From Tipula vernalis (taxonomy: Eukaryota; Arthropoda; Insecta; Diptera; Tipulidae), in the NCBI GenBank assembly GCA_958295665.1, contig OY282560.1, forward strand, positions 20,791,653 through 20,855,652: a stretch of 64,000 bases of DNA. Direction: 5' to 3'. The notes beneath the pieces were generated by a model, which ran no database searches, was not told where the DNA came from, and saw only the letters and a list, made by a program, of their open reading frames with translations. Each line of letters starts with the position of its first letter. The stretch's first letter is position 1. Shown piece after piece: positions 1 through 11,737 of this stretch. The position numbers and the translations under genes are program-made.

Positions 1-129
1 TAGGGAAGTCATTGGAACTGTTAAACAGATCAGCGATGAATGTTGAAGCAGCACATCTACGTCTTACAAGCAATGAATCCAAATCAGCAATTCTGCAGCG
101 GTCACCGTAGGATGGCAAATTATTTTTAT

Positions 130-1544
130 TCAGCCACATTGGAAGGTTCGGATCACAAATGGCCAATTCAATTTATGAAGATAGTAAATAATAAATTGCT
201 TCTGTATTCGTTCAATTCTATCGATATAAATATTGTAAGCAGGATCCCAAATAATCGACACATATTCCAAATTAGACCGAACAATAGAACAATACAAAGT
301 TTTAATTGATTGTGGATTACGAAAATCTTTTGTGATACGACAAATAAAGCCAAGTAGAGAATTAGACTTAGCTACTATTAAATTAATATGGTCTCGAAAA
401 TTCAATTGATGGTCCAGGACAACACCCAAATCTTTAAATGTCATAAATCGTTCAAGCTGGTGATTACCAATAAGATATGATAAGCTCATAATCTTGCACT
501 TTTCCAAATTTAAGTTCAATTTATTCATAACTGACCATTTATACAGCAAATCAAGATCACTCTGCATTTCATTACATTGTTGCGGGCTACATACACTTCT
601 TGATATTTTCAAGTCATCTGCATATAATTCACAGTCGCAGTACTGATACAAAGAAGCAATTTCATTGATGAAGACATTAAATAATACTGGTCCTCGGTGG
701 GAGCCCTGAGGCACTCCAGAATGAACTTCAATCATCTTAGATGTAAACCCATTAGTTTGAACTACCTGCTTCCGATCACGCAGGTACGATCCAATCCAAT
801 CCAAAAACAATTTACTCACTCCAAATCTGTCCAGTTTGGCAAGAAGTAACTCAAACTGAGCTGAGTCAAATGCTTTCGCAAAATCAGTGAAAACCATACT
901 TTAGATGTTAAACTTAAAAGATTTAGTGGTAGAACGATGCCTGAAGAATCCATGTTGTTGAAGTGATAATAAAGGTTTAAGATTAAAATACAAATAATCA
1001 GAAATAGTAAGCTCAAATAATTTTGGAATTGATGATAATATAGATATGCCACGATAATTTTTAATGTTGCTCCGTTTTCCGGATTTAAAAATGGGAACCA
1101 ACGGAAATACACCACTCTTCAGAGACGCATTAAATATCAGAGATAGTGGTAATGATGGCGAGCTGTTAAGATCTTTAAGTATTTTTGCAGGTATGTTGTC
1201 TAAACCACATCCCGATTTAATCTTGAATATACCAAGGCTGACATCTTTTACTGAAATATAAGGTATTCCAATTAAATTTTGATGATGCGAACTGATTGAT
1301 AGACTGATTGGAAAAATTCAGCAAATAATTCACATATGTCCTCAGCGTTACAACCAGTTACATCATTTAACGACATCATTTGTGGATAACCAGAACATTT
1401 TCTTTTGACATCAACAAAAGGCCAAAATAGTTTTGGGTTTAAAATTAAATTATTTTCCAGCCATGAAAAATAGTTCCTATAGGCTCGGCGTTGTTCCTTA
1501 TCAAACGGCCGGCGTAGTTGTAGAAAAGTATTTAGACAATTCAA
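130..1544 (-). pseudogene. LINE ORF2: linker and reverse transcriptase
   Basis: The domain runs in three pieces, read right to left. Positions 1272-1544 encode the linker between endonuclease and RT (about 90 aa). Positions 901-1101 give the start of the RT (PIFKSGKRSNIKNYRGIS, then QHGFFRHRSTTKSF). Positions 130-897 give the catalytic core: FTDFAKAFD carries the first catalytic aspartate, GVPQGS the next conserved block, and YADD the catalytic pair. In the third block the usual GVPQGSxLGP reads GSHRGP, so a conserved leucine is replaced. A frame break lies near 900 between the finger and palm parts, and others upstream. The family assignment is secure; the copy cannot encode a full enzyme. 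Confidence 0.9.
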
Positions 1545-1748
1545 GTTAACACCAAATTCTTTGGCAAATGTGTGTGCCTTATTCTTCTTGTTTCTTAAAT
1601 TGACAAAATGGTTGTCAAACTATGGAGGATGGTTATTCTTACGTTCATAGCATTTAGGTACATGTTTGTCGAAATCATCAAATAAAACCAAATAAAATGA
1701 GTCGACTAGAGCATTAACATCACCCCATTTAGAATTGAAAGTTACTTC

Positions 1749-2480
1749 CTAATCCACCAATTCAAAAAACTCCTGCAGACCGGCAATATCAGCCTTATTA
1801 AAATTGTAATTTAACCTTGGTTGTGTATTGTTGATGAATTTACAAAACAGCTCCTGGCAGTCAAAGTTAATTTCCAATCCACTGTGGTGAAATCTATCCG
1901 GAACAAAAGGTTCCAACGACTTAGTAACCAATCCACAATTAGGATCATTCAATAAAACTAGATGCAGGATTCTACCATTCAAGTTAGCAACTTTACAAAT
2001 TTGATGTAAATTTAAAGACAACATGGTATCAATAAAAATCTGTTCCACATCACTCGAAACATTGGATGGAAAAACAAAAGCAGTTTCATCATCATCAAGT
2101 ACACCAACATAAACCCGGAAGATTGAAGTCACCCAATATACATATGGTGTCATGTGCGTTAATGTGATACAAAATAATAAATATTTGCACAGTGTAAGCT
2201 ATAAACCTCATTCCACAGTAATATTCGGAAATACTACATCACAGTTTATAATTGAATTATACACAGCTACAAGAACTCCACCTCCATCAGATTTATCACT
2301 TATACGGTCACATCTATACGTTACATAATTATCATCAAAAAATTCAGAACTTAAAACAGCAGGTTTCATCCATGTTTCAGATAAAACATATATCGGATAA
2401 CATGACGACGATAGAAATAATGAAAACCGCGTTGATTTTGTACGCATACCACCAACATTTTGATAAGAAATAGTGCTAAC
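1749..2480 (-). pseudogene. LINE ORF2: APE-type endonuclease domain
   Basis: In this family the domain nicks target DNA to prime reverse transcription. The N-terminal part (about 2480 down to 2208) reads ISYQNVGGMRTKSTRF, then VLSETWMKP with the catalytic-site ETW, then DGGGVLVAV. These are the standard blocks of jockey/CR1 endonucleases. A second open stretch (2153 down to 1749) covers the C-terminal half and ends in the region leading to the linker. The two halves are out of frame with each other, and the GDFN block is not cleanly readable. It follows ORF1, whose stop is near 2498, almost immediately, as expected for ORF2. Confidence 0.8.
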
Positions 2481-2497
2481 GTGTTAAAATTCCAAAT

Positions 2498-2880
2498 TCA
2501 TTCTGTTAGAGCTGAGCGTGGGACTAAAAAATTATTGTTCATTGATTTCCGACGTGAATTTAAAAATTCTTTAATCAAGACTCCAGAAGGCCACGCCGAT
2601 GAATCAAGCATTTGGCCAAATTTGCTTACAGGAATACCGATTTTAAATGATACATAATCGCGATCATCATTACGTCGAAAGCAATATAATACAGCTTTCT
2701 CGACTACAAATTTGTTTTTGATATACATCATGAGATCATCATCAGTAACGTCCTAACATAATCGAGAAATAAAAATCCACCGTAGCGGCTCAACGGTACG
2801 CAAAGTAGAGTTCAAATCACCACTACCAATAAAAATTTTTTTAGACGAGTCCATACTATTGTCTAACGATTTAGCAGTTG
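2498..2880 (-). pseudogene. LINE ORF1, C-terminal part
   Basis: Read from 2880 downward, this begins inside ORF1 and includes IFIGSGDLNSTLRTVEPLRW, DVTDDDLMMYIKNKF, DYVSFKIGIPVSKF and WPSGVLIKEF. The last block is a recognisable end of insect LINE ORF1 proteins, which bind RNA and form the retrotransposition particle. One in-frame TAG lies just before DVTDDD. The upstream end is the junction with the 2.5-kb insertion. After removal of the insertion and one target copy, the frame is continuous with the finger-coding part at 5422-5610 (GCT codon at 2873-2875, in phase with the ATG at 2729-2731). Confidence 0.8.
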
Positions 2881-5421
2881 CAGTGCTGTCGCTCTGAAAA
2901 CTTTATATGGAGTACGTTTCAAATGTTTAGGGGAGTATTTCTAGTCAGAACTGTTCAAGTGAAATGAAATTTTCACTGGCACCAAAAATAGGAAGATAAT
3001 ATGACGAGTTTCGTAAATATTTTATTGCGCATAACTTCATATTGCCTCTGACACTAGAATAAAATTCACTTCGACAGTTGATTATCCTCAAAATGCAGAA
3101 ACTCAAATGAAATTGTCAAAATTTGTCATCACATTCATCGTCCAGCACCCGAATTCTGGTTCAATGACAAATGAGAATGAGAAATGACTTTATTTTTTAT
3201 TTTGCCTTCTCTAAATAAAAATGCAACCGACTAATTGAAATAAAAAATCAAGTCATTTCCCATTATCAATTGTCATCGAACCGGAATTCGGGCACAGGAA
3301 GATAAAAATGAAGTGAAAAATGTGTAGAGATAAATTAGGGACATTTATATTAAACTCCCATTTCGCTAGCTAAGCTACTTACCACTAAGTGAAATTCAGC
3401 GGTGAAATTTGCATTTTCGTGTACCGGGCTTTAGACATAAATACTTGTTGGTGTTTTGTGTTAGAAAAAAATCACGATCCAGCAAATTACACTAAAATTG
3501 ATTTTAGTTTTTGAGCCAAATTTGAATATTAAAAGAAAACTGTTTCAATTATTGGCTTGGAGCAATTTATCTACTTTACTAATAAAGATGCTGTTCGAGC
3601 TAAATAGTTTTTTAACACGGTCACAACTCTCTGATATTTTTAGATGATCGTTTTGAGATTTTTTAGTTTTCCTCGTAGAGAAGAAGAGTACCGATCAGCG
3701 AAACCGTAAGTGATGCTTCGAACTCTTTTCATTATCAAAAGCGTAATTTTAGCAGAAATGCGATTTCAGACATGTCAAGTATGCGAACATGTTCGTCATT
3801 TTATTTTTGAGATTTGGAACATATTATGGTGCAATTTAAAGAAATGTCATAGCCAGATGATACCACAGTAGGTACCTATGGCGACTAGGCCAAAAATGAC
3901 TAAACCTGGACAAAGTCTGAACAAATCATCTTTAAAAACAACAGGATAGTGAAATCTCTTCTAGAAAAGCTTTAAACCTTCTAACTTGATATTGGCTAAG
4001 TCAGATAATAAATTTCAATGAAATTTGTGCATAATCACAACAGTTTCATTTGTGGCAGGGATGGAGTCAGTCTTAAAACATCGCCAGAATTCAACAAATA
4101 TTGTACGACACTATAATGGTTGTTAGAAAAACACACTTTAGTTATTAGAAATTTTTTTTGGGGAAATTAGATTTGCCAAAGAAAAATTTGATTTTACTTC
4201 ATAAACACTCCAGGCCTTCCATTCCTAATATAGAACCGAATTATTCATGGTCTGAAAATGTCTTGGGTCACCTCATTTGGGCTTGGATAAATAAAATAAA
4301 ATAAGAGACAAATTCAAGAAATATTGTGGAACACCTTTAATGATATTTTGGTTTATGCCATTTATTAGAACATTGTTTCACCAACTTTTCGTATTTTTAC
4401 TTAAACAACCAATCCAGCCAGTGTATTACGTCTCCAGCTTCAAATGGAACTAGGTGGAACGTTTGTAAATGGATTTTAATAATATTTATGTCTGAGATTT
4501 GAGATGTTAAGTTGATTTTTAAGCAGTTCCCAATATAAAATTTATTAAATCCGGCTCTGGAAAATTCCTTCGGCCATATCATCTAATTTGTCTCTTCTCT
4601 CCAGCCTCAAATGGATGGAACAAGCACATTTGTTGATGGATTTTAGTGAAATTTATTATCTTCAATATTATAAAACCTAATATTTCATGGCCTGAAAAAA
4701 TTTTCTGTCATCAAGCATGAAATATTTTGGAACACTATTTGCCAATTTTGGTTTGCCACACACAGCCAACCTAGACAACTTTCTTCGCCTCCTGCACCGA
4801 ATGGAACACACTCATTTGTCGATGTATTTCAAAACATTTCTAACCTTAAACATATTAAATCACGTCCTAAAGAATTTTTTGGGCCGATCATTTGGGCTGG
4901 AGTTCGAATTAAATTTTGTTGAAATTATTATTTTTCTGGTCCCTCCAGAATTTTTTGCATTGCTGCTAATAAATTTAGGGATTTGAATAAATATTATCTA
5001 AAAATAAGCACAATGTAAGATATGTTCCTAGATCCTAGCTAGGCTAATAAAACTGACAGATAATTTCTGCTCTCTGGATTTTATTCAAACACGTAAACAA
5101 ATGATTTGAGAATTTTGATGTCAAGGCATATTGGGCGAATGAAATTTCCCATATCACACTACATAAATCCAGACTTCCATACAACTTTCTGTTTTGGAAA
5201 GGTTAGACGACTGCAGAAATTATCTTATAGTATTATTTTTATATGGAGGTCCTAGTCTATTGCAAGCAAAAGCCGATAAGTTAAAATATTGTGTAAAGGT
5301 TTATTAGTATAATTAGCAGTTATTAGAAAAGGGGTGTACAAAATGAAATAGTGGAGTATAGGAGTTAGCAATATGCGAAAGTAGTACAAATACTCCGATC
5401 GTACTCACTTCGACAGCACTG
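2881..5421 (+). mobile_element. hAT-like nonautonomous element, copy A
   Basis: The element begins CAGTGCTGTCG and ends CGACAGCACTG, an 11-bp perfect terminal inverted repeat. It is flanked by AGTTG at 2876-2880 and 5422-5426. It interrupts the reading frame of LINE ORF1, and excising it with one target copy restores that frame, so the boundaries are well supported. Two related copies lie at 42100-42730 and 43692-46390. Those copies, taken together, have an 8-bp duplication; the 5 bp here could be an 8-bp AGCAGTTG that lost 3 bp on the right. No transposase domain can be read in any frame. hAT membership is inferred from the CA...TG ends and the duplication length of the sister copy. Confidence 0.8.
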
Positions 5422-5610
5422 AGTTGAAGCCGTTGTTATGTTATTATTCTCATTTCTCTTAGATCTTGTAAGTATTGGTGTGGCAAATTCCATATCAAAC
5501 ACAGGTTTTTTAATCCCTGCACATCCAAAATGAATAAGTTTATTACATTCATCAGCACAAGTAAAAAAGTTTTCAGACACTTTGGCACTACATTCACAGC
5601 ACACGGACAT
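5422..5610 (-). pseudogene. LINE ORF1, N-terminal PHD-type finger
   Basis: From ATG at 5610 the protein starts MSVCCECSAKVSENFFTCAD, followed by CNKLIHFGCAG. The spacing of Cys and His resembles the PHD-type finger at the start of many insect jockey/CR1 ORF1 proteins. It is followed by a polar linker (SKRNENNN) and then runs into the terminal repeat of the inserted element at 5421. The rest of ORF1 resumes at 2880. The start codon is chosen because the finger follows immediately. The half-gene has no stop of its own before the insertion. Confidence 0.8.
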
Positions 5611-6913
5611 TATTATTTAAATCAAAAAATATTAGTTAATAAAATCACAGTTATTTATTTATGTATCACAGATTATTAATAGATTTTATGATTTTTAGCC
5701 GTTTCACAGTTATCAGAAAAATAGTTAATTTAATTGAAAACTAAATAACAAATTTTTAAAATTAAATCAAAATGTTAACACAAAATGTATAGATAAATTA
5801 TTTAACCATATGTATATATTAAAATTTAATTTTAAGATAAAATTGTATACGTACAAAATCGGGCCAAATGTTGAAAAACTTTTTTTGGCTGGGAAAACCT
5901 AAAAAAAACTATTAATTGATGGAATTATAGAAATATATCATCGAAAATTTCGGATAACCGCTTAAAATTTCAAAATTTACGAACAACTTTCTTATTTCAT
6001 TTCATAATAAATTTAATATATTGGTCAAAACCCATAGACGAATATATACTTATTGGATGAGGAAAACACCCCAGAGAGTAAGTATTTCCTGAAAATTAAT
6101 GTCGGGGTAAAATGAAGAATACAAAGGAACAAGATTTTTGATTGATACATGCTGACGTCTTGGTACTTCAAAACTCCAAATTCACAACAAAGTTACTTGA
6201 AGCACAAGGAGAATTTTATTCCCTAAACCCTTTTTGGGTTCTAAAATCCTACACGTTAAATTGATCGCAATATTATTGCAACGGACAACTTTTTTACAAA
6301 GCTATCAGTGGCACAAGGACGCCCTAACTTACATAAATTTTTTCGTTTCAAATAAAACTAAAACAAATTTTCCCTCTTCTGAGAAAAGAGAAAAATACCA
6401 GAATGAGGACAGTTCTCTAAACAGGTCGACCAAACATAAGGAAGAAACTAAAATTTTGAAAGGCTCAATTTTAGCCTTTTGAGCAACTAGGATTTAATAG
6501 ATTTTTCAAAAGGCTAAAATTCGATACTATTAAATTTTTGAGGCAAAGAAACAAATCCAAAAAAAAAAACAGCCCAGTCTAAAGATTTATTTACTAACAC
6601 AACAAAACACTGGTACAGAAGAAACAACCTTGGCCAGAGCGCTATGGAATACGAATGAAGAATAATTTCATTATCCTAGAACTCTAAAGCTGATTTAGTA
6701 GGTGGCATTTCTAAATTAGACGAGACAATATACGAGTACCTAGATCAGCATTGGAAGCAGACTTGTAGACAATTTGACAAATACTAACTTTAACCATAAC
6801 TTGACAAACACATTTGACTAAACTGACTGGACGTTGCAACTCACAATAGTAAATAATTTTTATGTGGCATAATCCTCATGTGTACATATTAAAGGATGGT
6901 AAGGTTAATATTA
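5611..6913. other. AT-rich stretch without recognised features
   Basis: This holds the presumed 5' flank of the LINE and then AT-rich sequence. An 82-codon open frame at 6234-6482 has no recognisable domain and reads like chance. I see no repeat or RNA structure here. Confidence 0.4.
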
Positions 6914-7065
6914 CAGAGCATTCACAATGAAAAAACTTTTTACTTTTGACTTACAGGTTTGTATGAATTTCCAACATAACAAGCAAAAATTTTTGTTCGT
7001 TAAGTTGGAAATTCGTACAAACCTGTAAGTAAAAAGTCAAAAGTTTTTGCATTGTGAATGCTCTG
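6914..7065. mobile_element. Foldback MITE, 152 bp, TTA duplication
   Basis: The two halves are near-perfect inverted copies around a centre at about 6990. The left arm starts CAGAGCATTCACAATG and the right arm ends with its complement. TTA flanks both sides (6911-6913 and 7066-7068). Almost the whole element is arm, so a transcript would fold into a long hairpin. There is no coding capacity. The superfamily is unclear: the CAGAG start recalls hobo-type hAT ends, but a 3-bp duplication does not fit hAT. Confidence 0.75.
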
Positions 7066-7068
7066 TTA

Positions 7069-8319
7069 CTCATGAAAAAACAGTCTATATTGAGAAAATG
7101 GACTTGTTCTTATCAGACAACGTACGGATACAAGATAAGTTGGTATTTCGTTAGTACAAACATGTTTAAATTGAATTATTTCAGAAAGTGTCTTTATATG
7201 TTATAAAGAAGGCAATCCTCTGAGCTATGATGGTTCAGATTTAGAGGGCTGTTTCTGAGAATTCCCGGGACAAATTTCACTGAAAAATAGCTAAATTTAT
7301 GTACGCCCGACTCCAGGGATTCTCATCATAAATCACGGGAATTTTCTTTATTTTTTTATCAAAATTTTCCTATGGGTAATTTGTAAAATCGTTTTATTCT
7401 ATTTAATCCGGATGATCCGGTTCAGATCAAATATTACGTCGAAACCAACAACAAAATTTGGTTTTGAAACAACATTTCAACGTCACAAAACGCAGCTACT
7501 ACAAAACTTTAGTCTCAAAATTAATCTTTGTCAAATGAAAAGTTACATACGATCAAAAATTATATGTTTCAAAGGCGCATTAAGAAACTTTCTAATAAAT
7601 TATTTAAAACTCAATTTTCAAAATGTCTCTAAATAATGTCAGTGATAGTTGTATGATGGATGTTTCTTGATAATGTAGGAAAAACTGAAATAGGCTGAAA
7701 AGATCGAGCCACCCCTCATTTTTTTACATCTGCCTCGTAAGACAGTGCTGAACGATACTCAATATTTACAGTGATGATTTGCTTACAGGCGCTCAATTAG
7801 TAAAGACGCTTTAATCCAGACGATGGTATATAAAAGAGCTCCGAACATAACAAAGCGTTATCATAGAGTTTATTTCTATTGCATGTGAAAAAAAAACCCG
7901 GTGGTTAATGAAATAGGTAAACGTTCAAGCCTTAGATTAGTTTTAGGCCCTTTTTAATTTCTCCTGAAAATATACTATTTTCTTCCATTCTTCATTTTAC
8001 TATGGATTGGAAGTTTACTGAACAGAGCGTTTACTCAGTTTATTGAAAAGTTTACTCAAACTTTCAATATTTTTAACACCATTGAGAATTGACTTCCATA
8101 GTGATCAGTTGTTCATCCTATTTTACCTGTGTTATAATACAATAAAGTGTGGTAAATTTAAGCGGTGGCTACATCTAAACAACAATATTTGGTTTTTTAG
8201 ACCATTCTATTAAGTACACCCCAAAAAACTATATTGAAATTAACCAAAAGAAACCGAACGGACGAACTATTGTTTTTTAAGCCAAAGTAATTCCACGAAT
8301 TGGAACATGAAGGTGAATT
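7069..8319. other. AT-rich stretch without recognised features
   Basis: A 74-codon open frame at 7412-7636 shows no motif. The end of this stretch (about 7780-8320) may be the decayed upstream part of the Penelope copy that follows, but no Penelope block can be read in it. Confidence 0.35.
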
Positions 8320-8700
8320 AAGGTTTAAAATTATCGTAGAGGTGTTAAAATTTGTCTTTGGTCATACTGAATTTAGTTTTATCGGAAAATGATTCAAACA
8401 AGTCTTTGGATCACCGATAAGTTCCTCAGTTAGCCCTCAGTTCTAACTTATATGCGAGGAATGATTGAATGAATTAATTAAAGTTTTGGAAACATCTGCG
8501 GTAAAACATATACCACATTTTTCTTTTTAGAAGCGTCAACGATATTATTGCGGCTATATCAAATTCTGAAGTTAACATTTTTCTTAATGATAAATTACAC
8601 AGCGAATAAAATTTACATGTGAAACTGAAAAAGGAAATGGTTAGCTTTATAGATACGAATGAAGTTTATCCTAAATTAATATTAGATTTTACAACAACAA
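8320..8700 (+). pseudogene. Penelope-like reverse transcriptase fragment (copy 2)
   Basis: Across shifted frames the sequence parallels the better copy at 10.2-10.9 kb: VLKFVFGHTEFSF, then FKQVFGSPISSSVSP, then VNDIIAAISNSEVNIF, then RIKFTCETEKGN and FIDT. The catalytic YVDD block reads VNDI, so one aspartate is lost. Stops and frameshifts occur throughout. Only the C-terminal half of the RT is present. The 500-bp foldback element starts about 55 bp downstream. Confidence 0.7.
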
Positions 8701-8754
8701 CAAAATAGCGTTTGGGTGTGTTTAAACAAGATACATTAAGGCGAATTTGTTATA

Positions 8755-9254
8755 TGTACAAAGAAATATTCATTCAAATCAAATATTTGTAATAAAAATT
8801 AAAAAAAATCCAAAAACACAAATTTTTTCAAGATTTAAACTATTTGGGATTTCACAAAGCCATTTTTTAAAAATTAAATCTTCTAATAAAATCGACATCT
8901 CAAAACTTTCTTCTATCGGCTATCGGCAAACATCTCACTATGATTTTTCGATAGGCCTATGGGTGTAGTTTAATCATTCTCATCCGCTAAATAGGCTTAT
9001 CGAAAAATCTTAGTGAGATGTTTGCCGATAGAAGAAGGTTTTGAGATGTCGATTTTCTTAGACATGGATAAGATTAAATTTTTAAATTGTCAAACATCGT
9101 CGATTAATAGGTTAACGCTTTGATCCGTTATTAAGTTTAAGGGGGTTAGCTTTGTGAAATCCCAAAAAGTTTAAATCTTGAAAAATTTTGTGTTTTTGGA
9201 TTTTTTTTAATTTTTAGTACAAATATTTGATTTGAATGAATATTTCTTTGTACA
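8755..9254. mobile_element. Foldback MITE, 500 bp, TA duplication (Tc1/mariner-type)
   Basis: The outer ends are TGTACAAAGAAATATTCATT and its complement, each flanked by TA (8753-8754 and 9255-9256). The arms match over roughly 200 bp each. The right arm carries about 90 bp of extra sequence (near 9060-9155). The spacer is short, around 8970-9000. TA duplication and terminal inverted repeats fit a nonautonomous Tc1/mariner-type element. It has no coding capacity. The right flank reads RNEGGSFT, close to the RNEDGSLT of the Penelope copy downstream, so the element may lie inside Penelope copy 2. Confidence 0.8.
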
Positions 9255-9421
9255 TACGAAACGAGGGCGGAAGTTTTACCAATATGATTGTGCATATAAC
9301 ATTAATTCGGTATTTTTGCTGAAAGAAATTTTAAATTATCATACGAATGTGTTCACATAGAAAAATCTATCGATAAGTACATCGATATTCATTTTGAAAC
9401 TCTCCGACTTGCAAAATTCAA

Positions 9422-9700
9422 ATGTTGAAAACACTTTACGATGTTAAGAAGTGTACAAGCAAATGCTGTACAAGTCTTAACATTGCAATCATCAGCAAGA
9501 GGCTACCTAATATAATAAATTTAATTAGATTAGAATCAGGTGCTTATTCAAATGATTTCCGCCATACTGGTCACTGTCGCAACTTAAAACTACAGTTTAG
9601 CTCGCACTATTATTATAATGAAGCAATTCCGCGAACCTGCCACAAAGATTATAGAAGTTTGCTTTGTGATGAACGGTGTCCTGTAATGAATTACAATTAA
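9422..9700 (+). CDS. Unidentified 92-codon open frame
   Basis: The frame encodes a small basic protein with several cysteines early (KKCTSKCCTSL) and near the end (CHKDYRSLLCDERC). The cysteines do not form a pattern I can name. It lies between two Penelope pieces and could be a decayed part of the same element family, or chance. There is no recognisable core promoter or splice signal to support expression. No function is proposed. Confidence 0.2.
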   Translation: MLKTLYDVKKCTSKCCTSLNIAIISKRLPNIINLIRLESGAYSNDFRHTGHCRNLKLQFSSHYYYNEAIPRTCHKDYRSLLCDERCPVMNYN

Positions 9701-9924
9701 TGTTACTAGTAATCAAAAACAAAATGATAAGACCAAATCCGTTTTAAACTGTAAAACTGTAAAAAACAAAACCAATATGTATGCAATCTTGGTAACTGGA
9801 ACAGTAATTATAAGAATAAAAATAAAATGTAAATTAAGCTCAAAATAAAACCGAAAATAGTTTTCTTCTACTTTTATACGTTAACATAAAAAGTAAAAAC
9901 AATAAGTACATTAGCTTATAGCGG

Positions 9925-10872
9925 ATGTGGAGAGTGGTATTTCAGGACTAGATGAGACAGCTCATAATACGATTAGAAACAGACTAGTAAATATGTTGAC
10001 GAATTTTAAAACAAACAATTATTTGCGTAAAACATTTCTGAGTATTGAAGAAATCCAACAGATTTGAATGAGCACCCCGAACTGTATGTGTTGAAAGCTG
10101 ACAAAGGTAACATAACGGTACTTATGACAAAAATTGAATAGGTAGAAAAAATGGAGTTACTCTTGTCAGACAACAACAGTTAGAAAAACTTTACTAAATT
10201 TCATAAAAATTATCATGGTACGACCCCACGAATGTATGGTCTACCAAAAGTGCACAAAATTGGTATTCCTTTGAGATCAATTGTAAGCTATTTAGGTTTA
10301 CCTTTATACAATTTATCCAAATTTTTGTCTAACATTTTAAATCATTACGTGGGATATAACTTTTCGGCTGTAAAAAACGCGGAAGATTTTAAGAATAAAA
10401 TTAAAAATGTGTCTCTACCAATAAATTATATATTAGTATCATTAGATGTAGTTTCGTTGTTCACAAACGTTGACTCATCTTTGGTAATATTTTTGGTTAA
10501 AAAAATGTGGAATAGCATTAAAGGCTGTAGTAACACAAATCTAGAGTCAAAAAATTTTGTAGAAGCATTAAAATTTGTGTTAGATCATACTGAATTTAGT
10601 TTCGACGGAAGATGTTTTTGACAAGTGTTTGGTTGACCGATGGGTTAGTCCAACAATGGCAAACTTAGTAATGGTAACAAACTTAGTAACACGTTGAAAC
10701 CGAAGTGTTAAAAACATCGTCCGTCAATTGATAATTTTTTGGACTCATTTAATAGTTTTACCCCGCGAATTAAATTTACATGTGAAATTGAAAATCCAGG
10801 TCGTTTAGCCTTTCTAGATACGATGGTAATACGTAATGAGGATGGAAGTTTAACTACAGATTTATATCATAA
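9925..10872 (+). pseudogene. Penelope-like reverse transcriptase (copy 1)
   Basis: The upstream part reads TIRNRLVNMLTNFKTN and LNEHPELYVLKADKGNITVL, a block typical of Penelope N-terminal regions. The clean stretch 10232-10621 follows: MYGLPKVHKIGIPLRSIVS, the hallmark of Penelope RT, and VSLDVVSLFTNV with a catalytic aspartate. After a TGA at about 10619 the text continues as PRIKFTCEIEN, RLAFLDTMVIRNEDGSL and DLYHKKTW. The stretch that should contain the YVDD active site is missing between the last two parts, apparently by deletion around 10680-10740. These RTs are related to telomerase. This copy is inactive. Confidence 0.88.
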
Positions 10873-10910
10873 AAAAACCTGGTCGGGCTTCTATCATCTT
10901 ATACAAAAAT

Positions 10911-11560
10911 AACACAGTTTTTTTGTTAGCTGAAAAAATTTTGAGATTATTGGATGAGGTTTTTCATGCCGAAAATTTTAAAATATTAAGGGATGTTCTA
11001 ATACAAAATGGTTATCCGAGAAATGTAATTACTAGAGGTATTAAAAAGGCTATCGACAAACATAACATTTCGGAAAATATTGTGGAAAATACGCGTGAAA
11101 ATCCCAATTTAATCGGTGAAAATAATCGCAACCTTTTCATTTCGGTCCCGTATGTTAAAATTTTGTTCGAAAAAATTTAAATTCTTTTATAAAATTATGA
11201 AATACAACTTGTTGGTAGAGCATTTCAAAGTTTTGACATGGTTTTCTTCACTTTCACAATCAAATTTAATATATAAATTAAAATGTTCGTGTGGAAAAGA
11301 GTATGTGGGTCAAACTAAACAAAATTTTAAAAAACGGGTTCGTCAACATATTTACGATTCTACGTATGAGCTTAAACAGTCACACAGCGCTTTATCGAAT
11401 CATATACGTAGAAGTAATCACTTATGATTTATAGATGACGCTGAGATACTTGATAAGGAGCAAAATCTCAATAAAAGATTAATTTTGGAAAGCATTTACA
11501 TCAAAAAACATCAAAATTTGTTAAATATCCAGGAAGTTTCAAAGTATTTGTTAAATTAAT
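10911..11560 (+). pseudogene. Penelope-like GIY-YIG-type endonuclease region
   Basis: The first 85-codon frame (10923-11180) matches the linker part of Penelope proteins. The endonuclease follows in another frame: LIYKLKCSCGKEYVGQT, then FKKRVRQHIYD and LSNHIRRSNH. The YKLxCxCG...YVGQT block is the Penelope version of GIY-YIG. Past a TGA near 11425 the C-terminal tail continues (DKEQNLNKRLILESIYIKKH). In Penelope elements this domain cuts the target DNA. The frameshift at about 11170 and the stop make the copy nonfunctional. Confidence 0.85.
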
Positions 11561-11737
11561 ACGACAACATTTTATAGATCTTCTAAATTTAAATTTGTTT
11601 CACTCTATTGTTAACTTAAACTATTTTTCTGTTAAACTGAGTAATTTATAAATTTCAAATTGAACTCTAGTTACTTTAGAAAAACATTCGTTATAAAATT
11701 TTTTTTTTATTTTGAAATTATAGTATAAATTATAACC

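Larger units (their letters stand above)
1..5610 (-). mobile_element. Degenerate jockey/CR1-like LINE, split by a hAT-like insertion
   Basis: On the minus strand the order is ORF1 (PHD-type finger, then a conserved C-terminal domain), an APE-type endonuclease, a linker, and a reverse transcriptase with YADD. This is the usual layout of a two-ORF non-LTR retrotransposon. ORF1 is interrupted by the 2541-bp element at 2881-5421. Removing that element and one copy of the duplicated target joins the two ORF1 halves in frame. Several stops and frameshifts show the copy is dead. The RT runs down to about position 130; the 3' end is at or beyond the window edge. The clade is inferred from motif style, not from a tree. 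Confidence 0.85.

Noticed and set aside
2881..5421. A Transib assignment from the 5-bp duplication
   Set aside because: Transib ends start CAC with a different consensus, and the sister copy has an 8-bp duplication.
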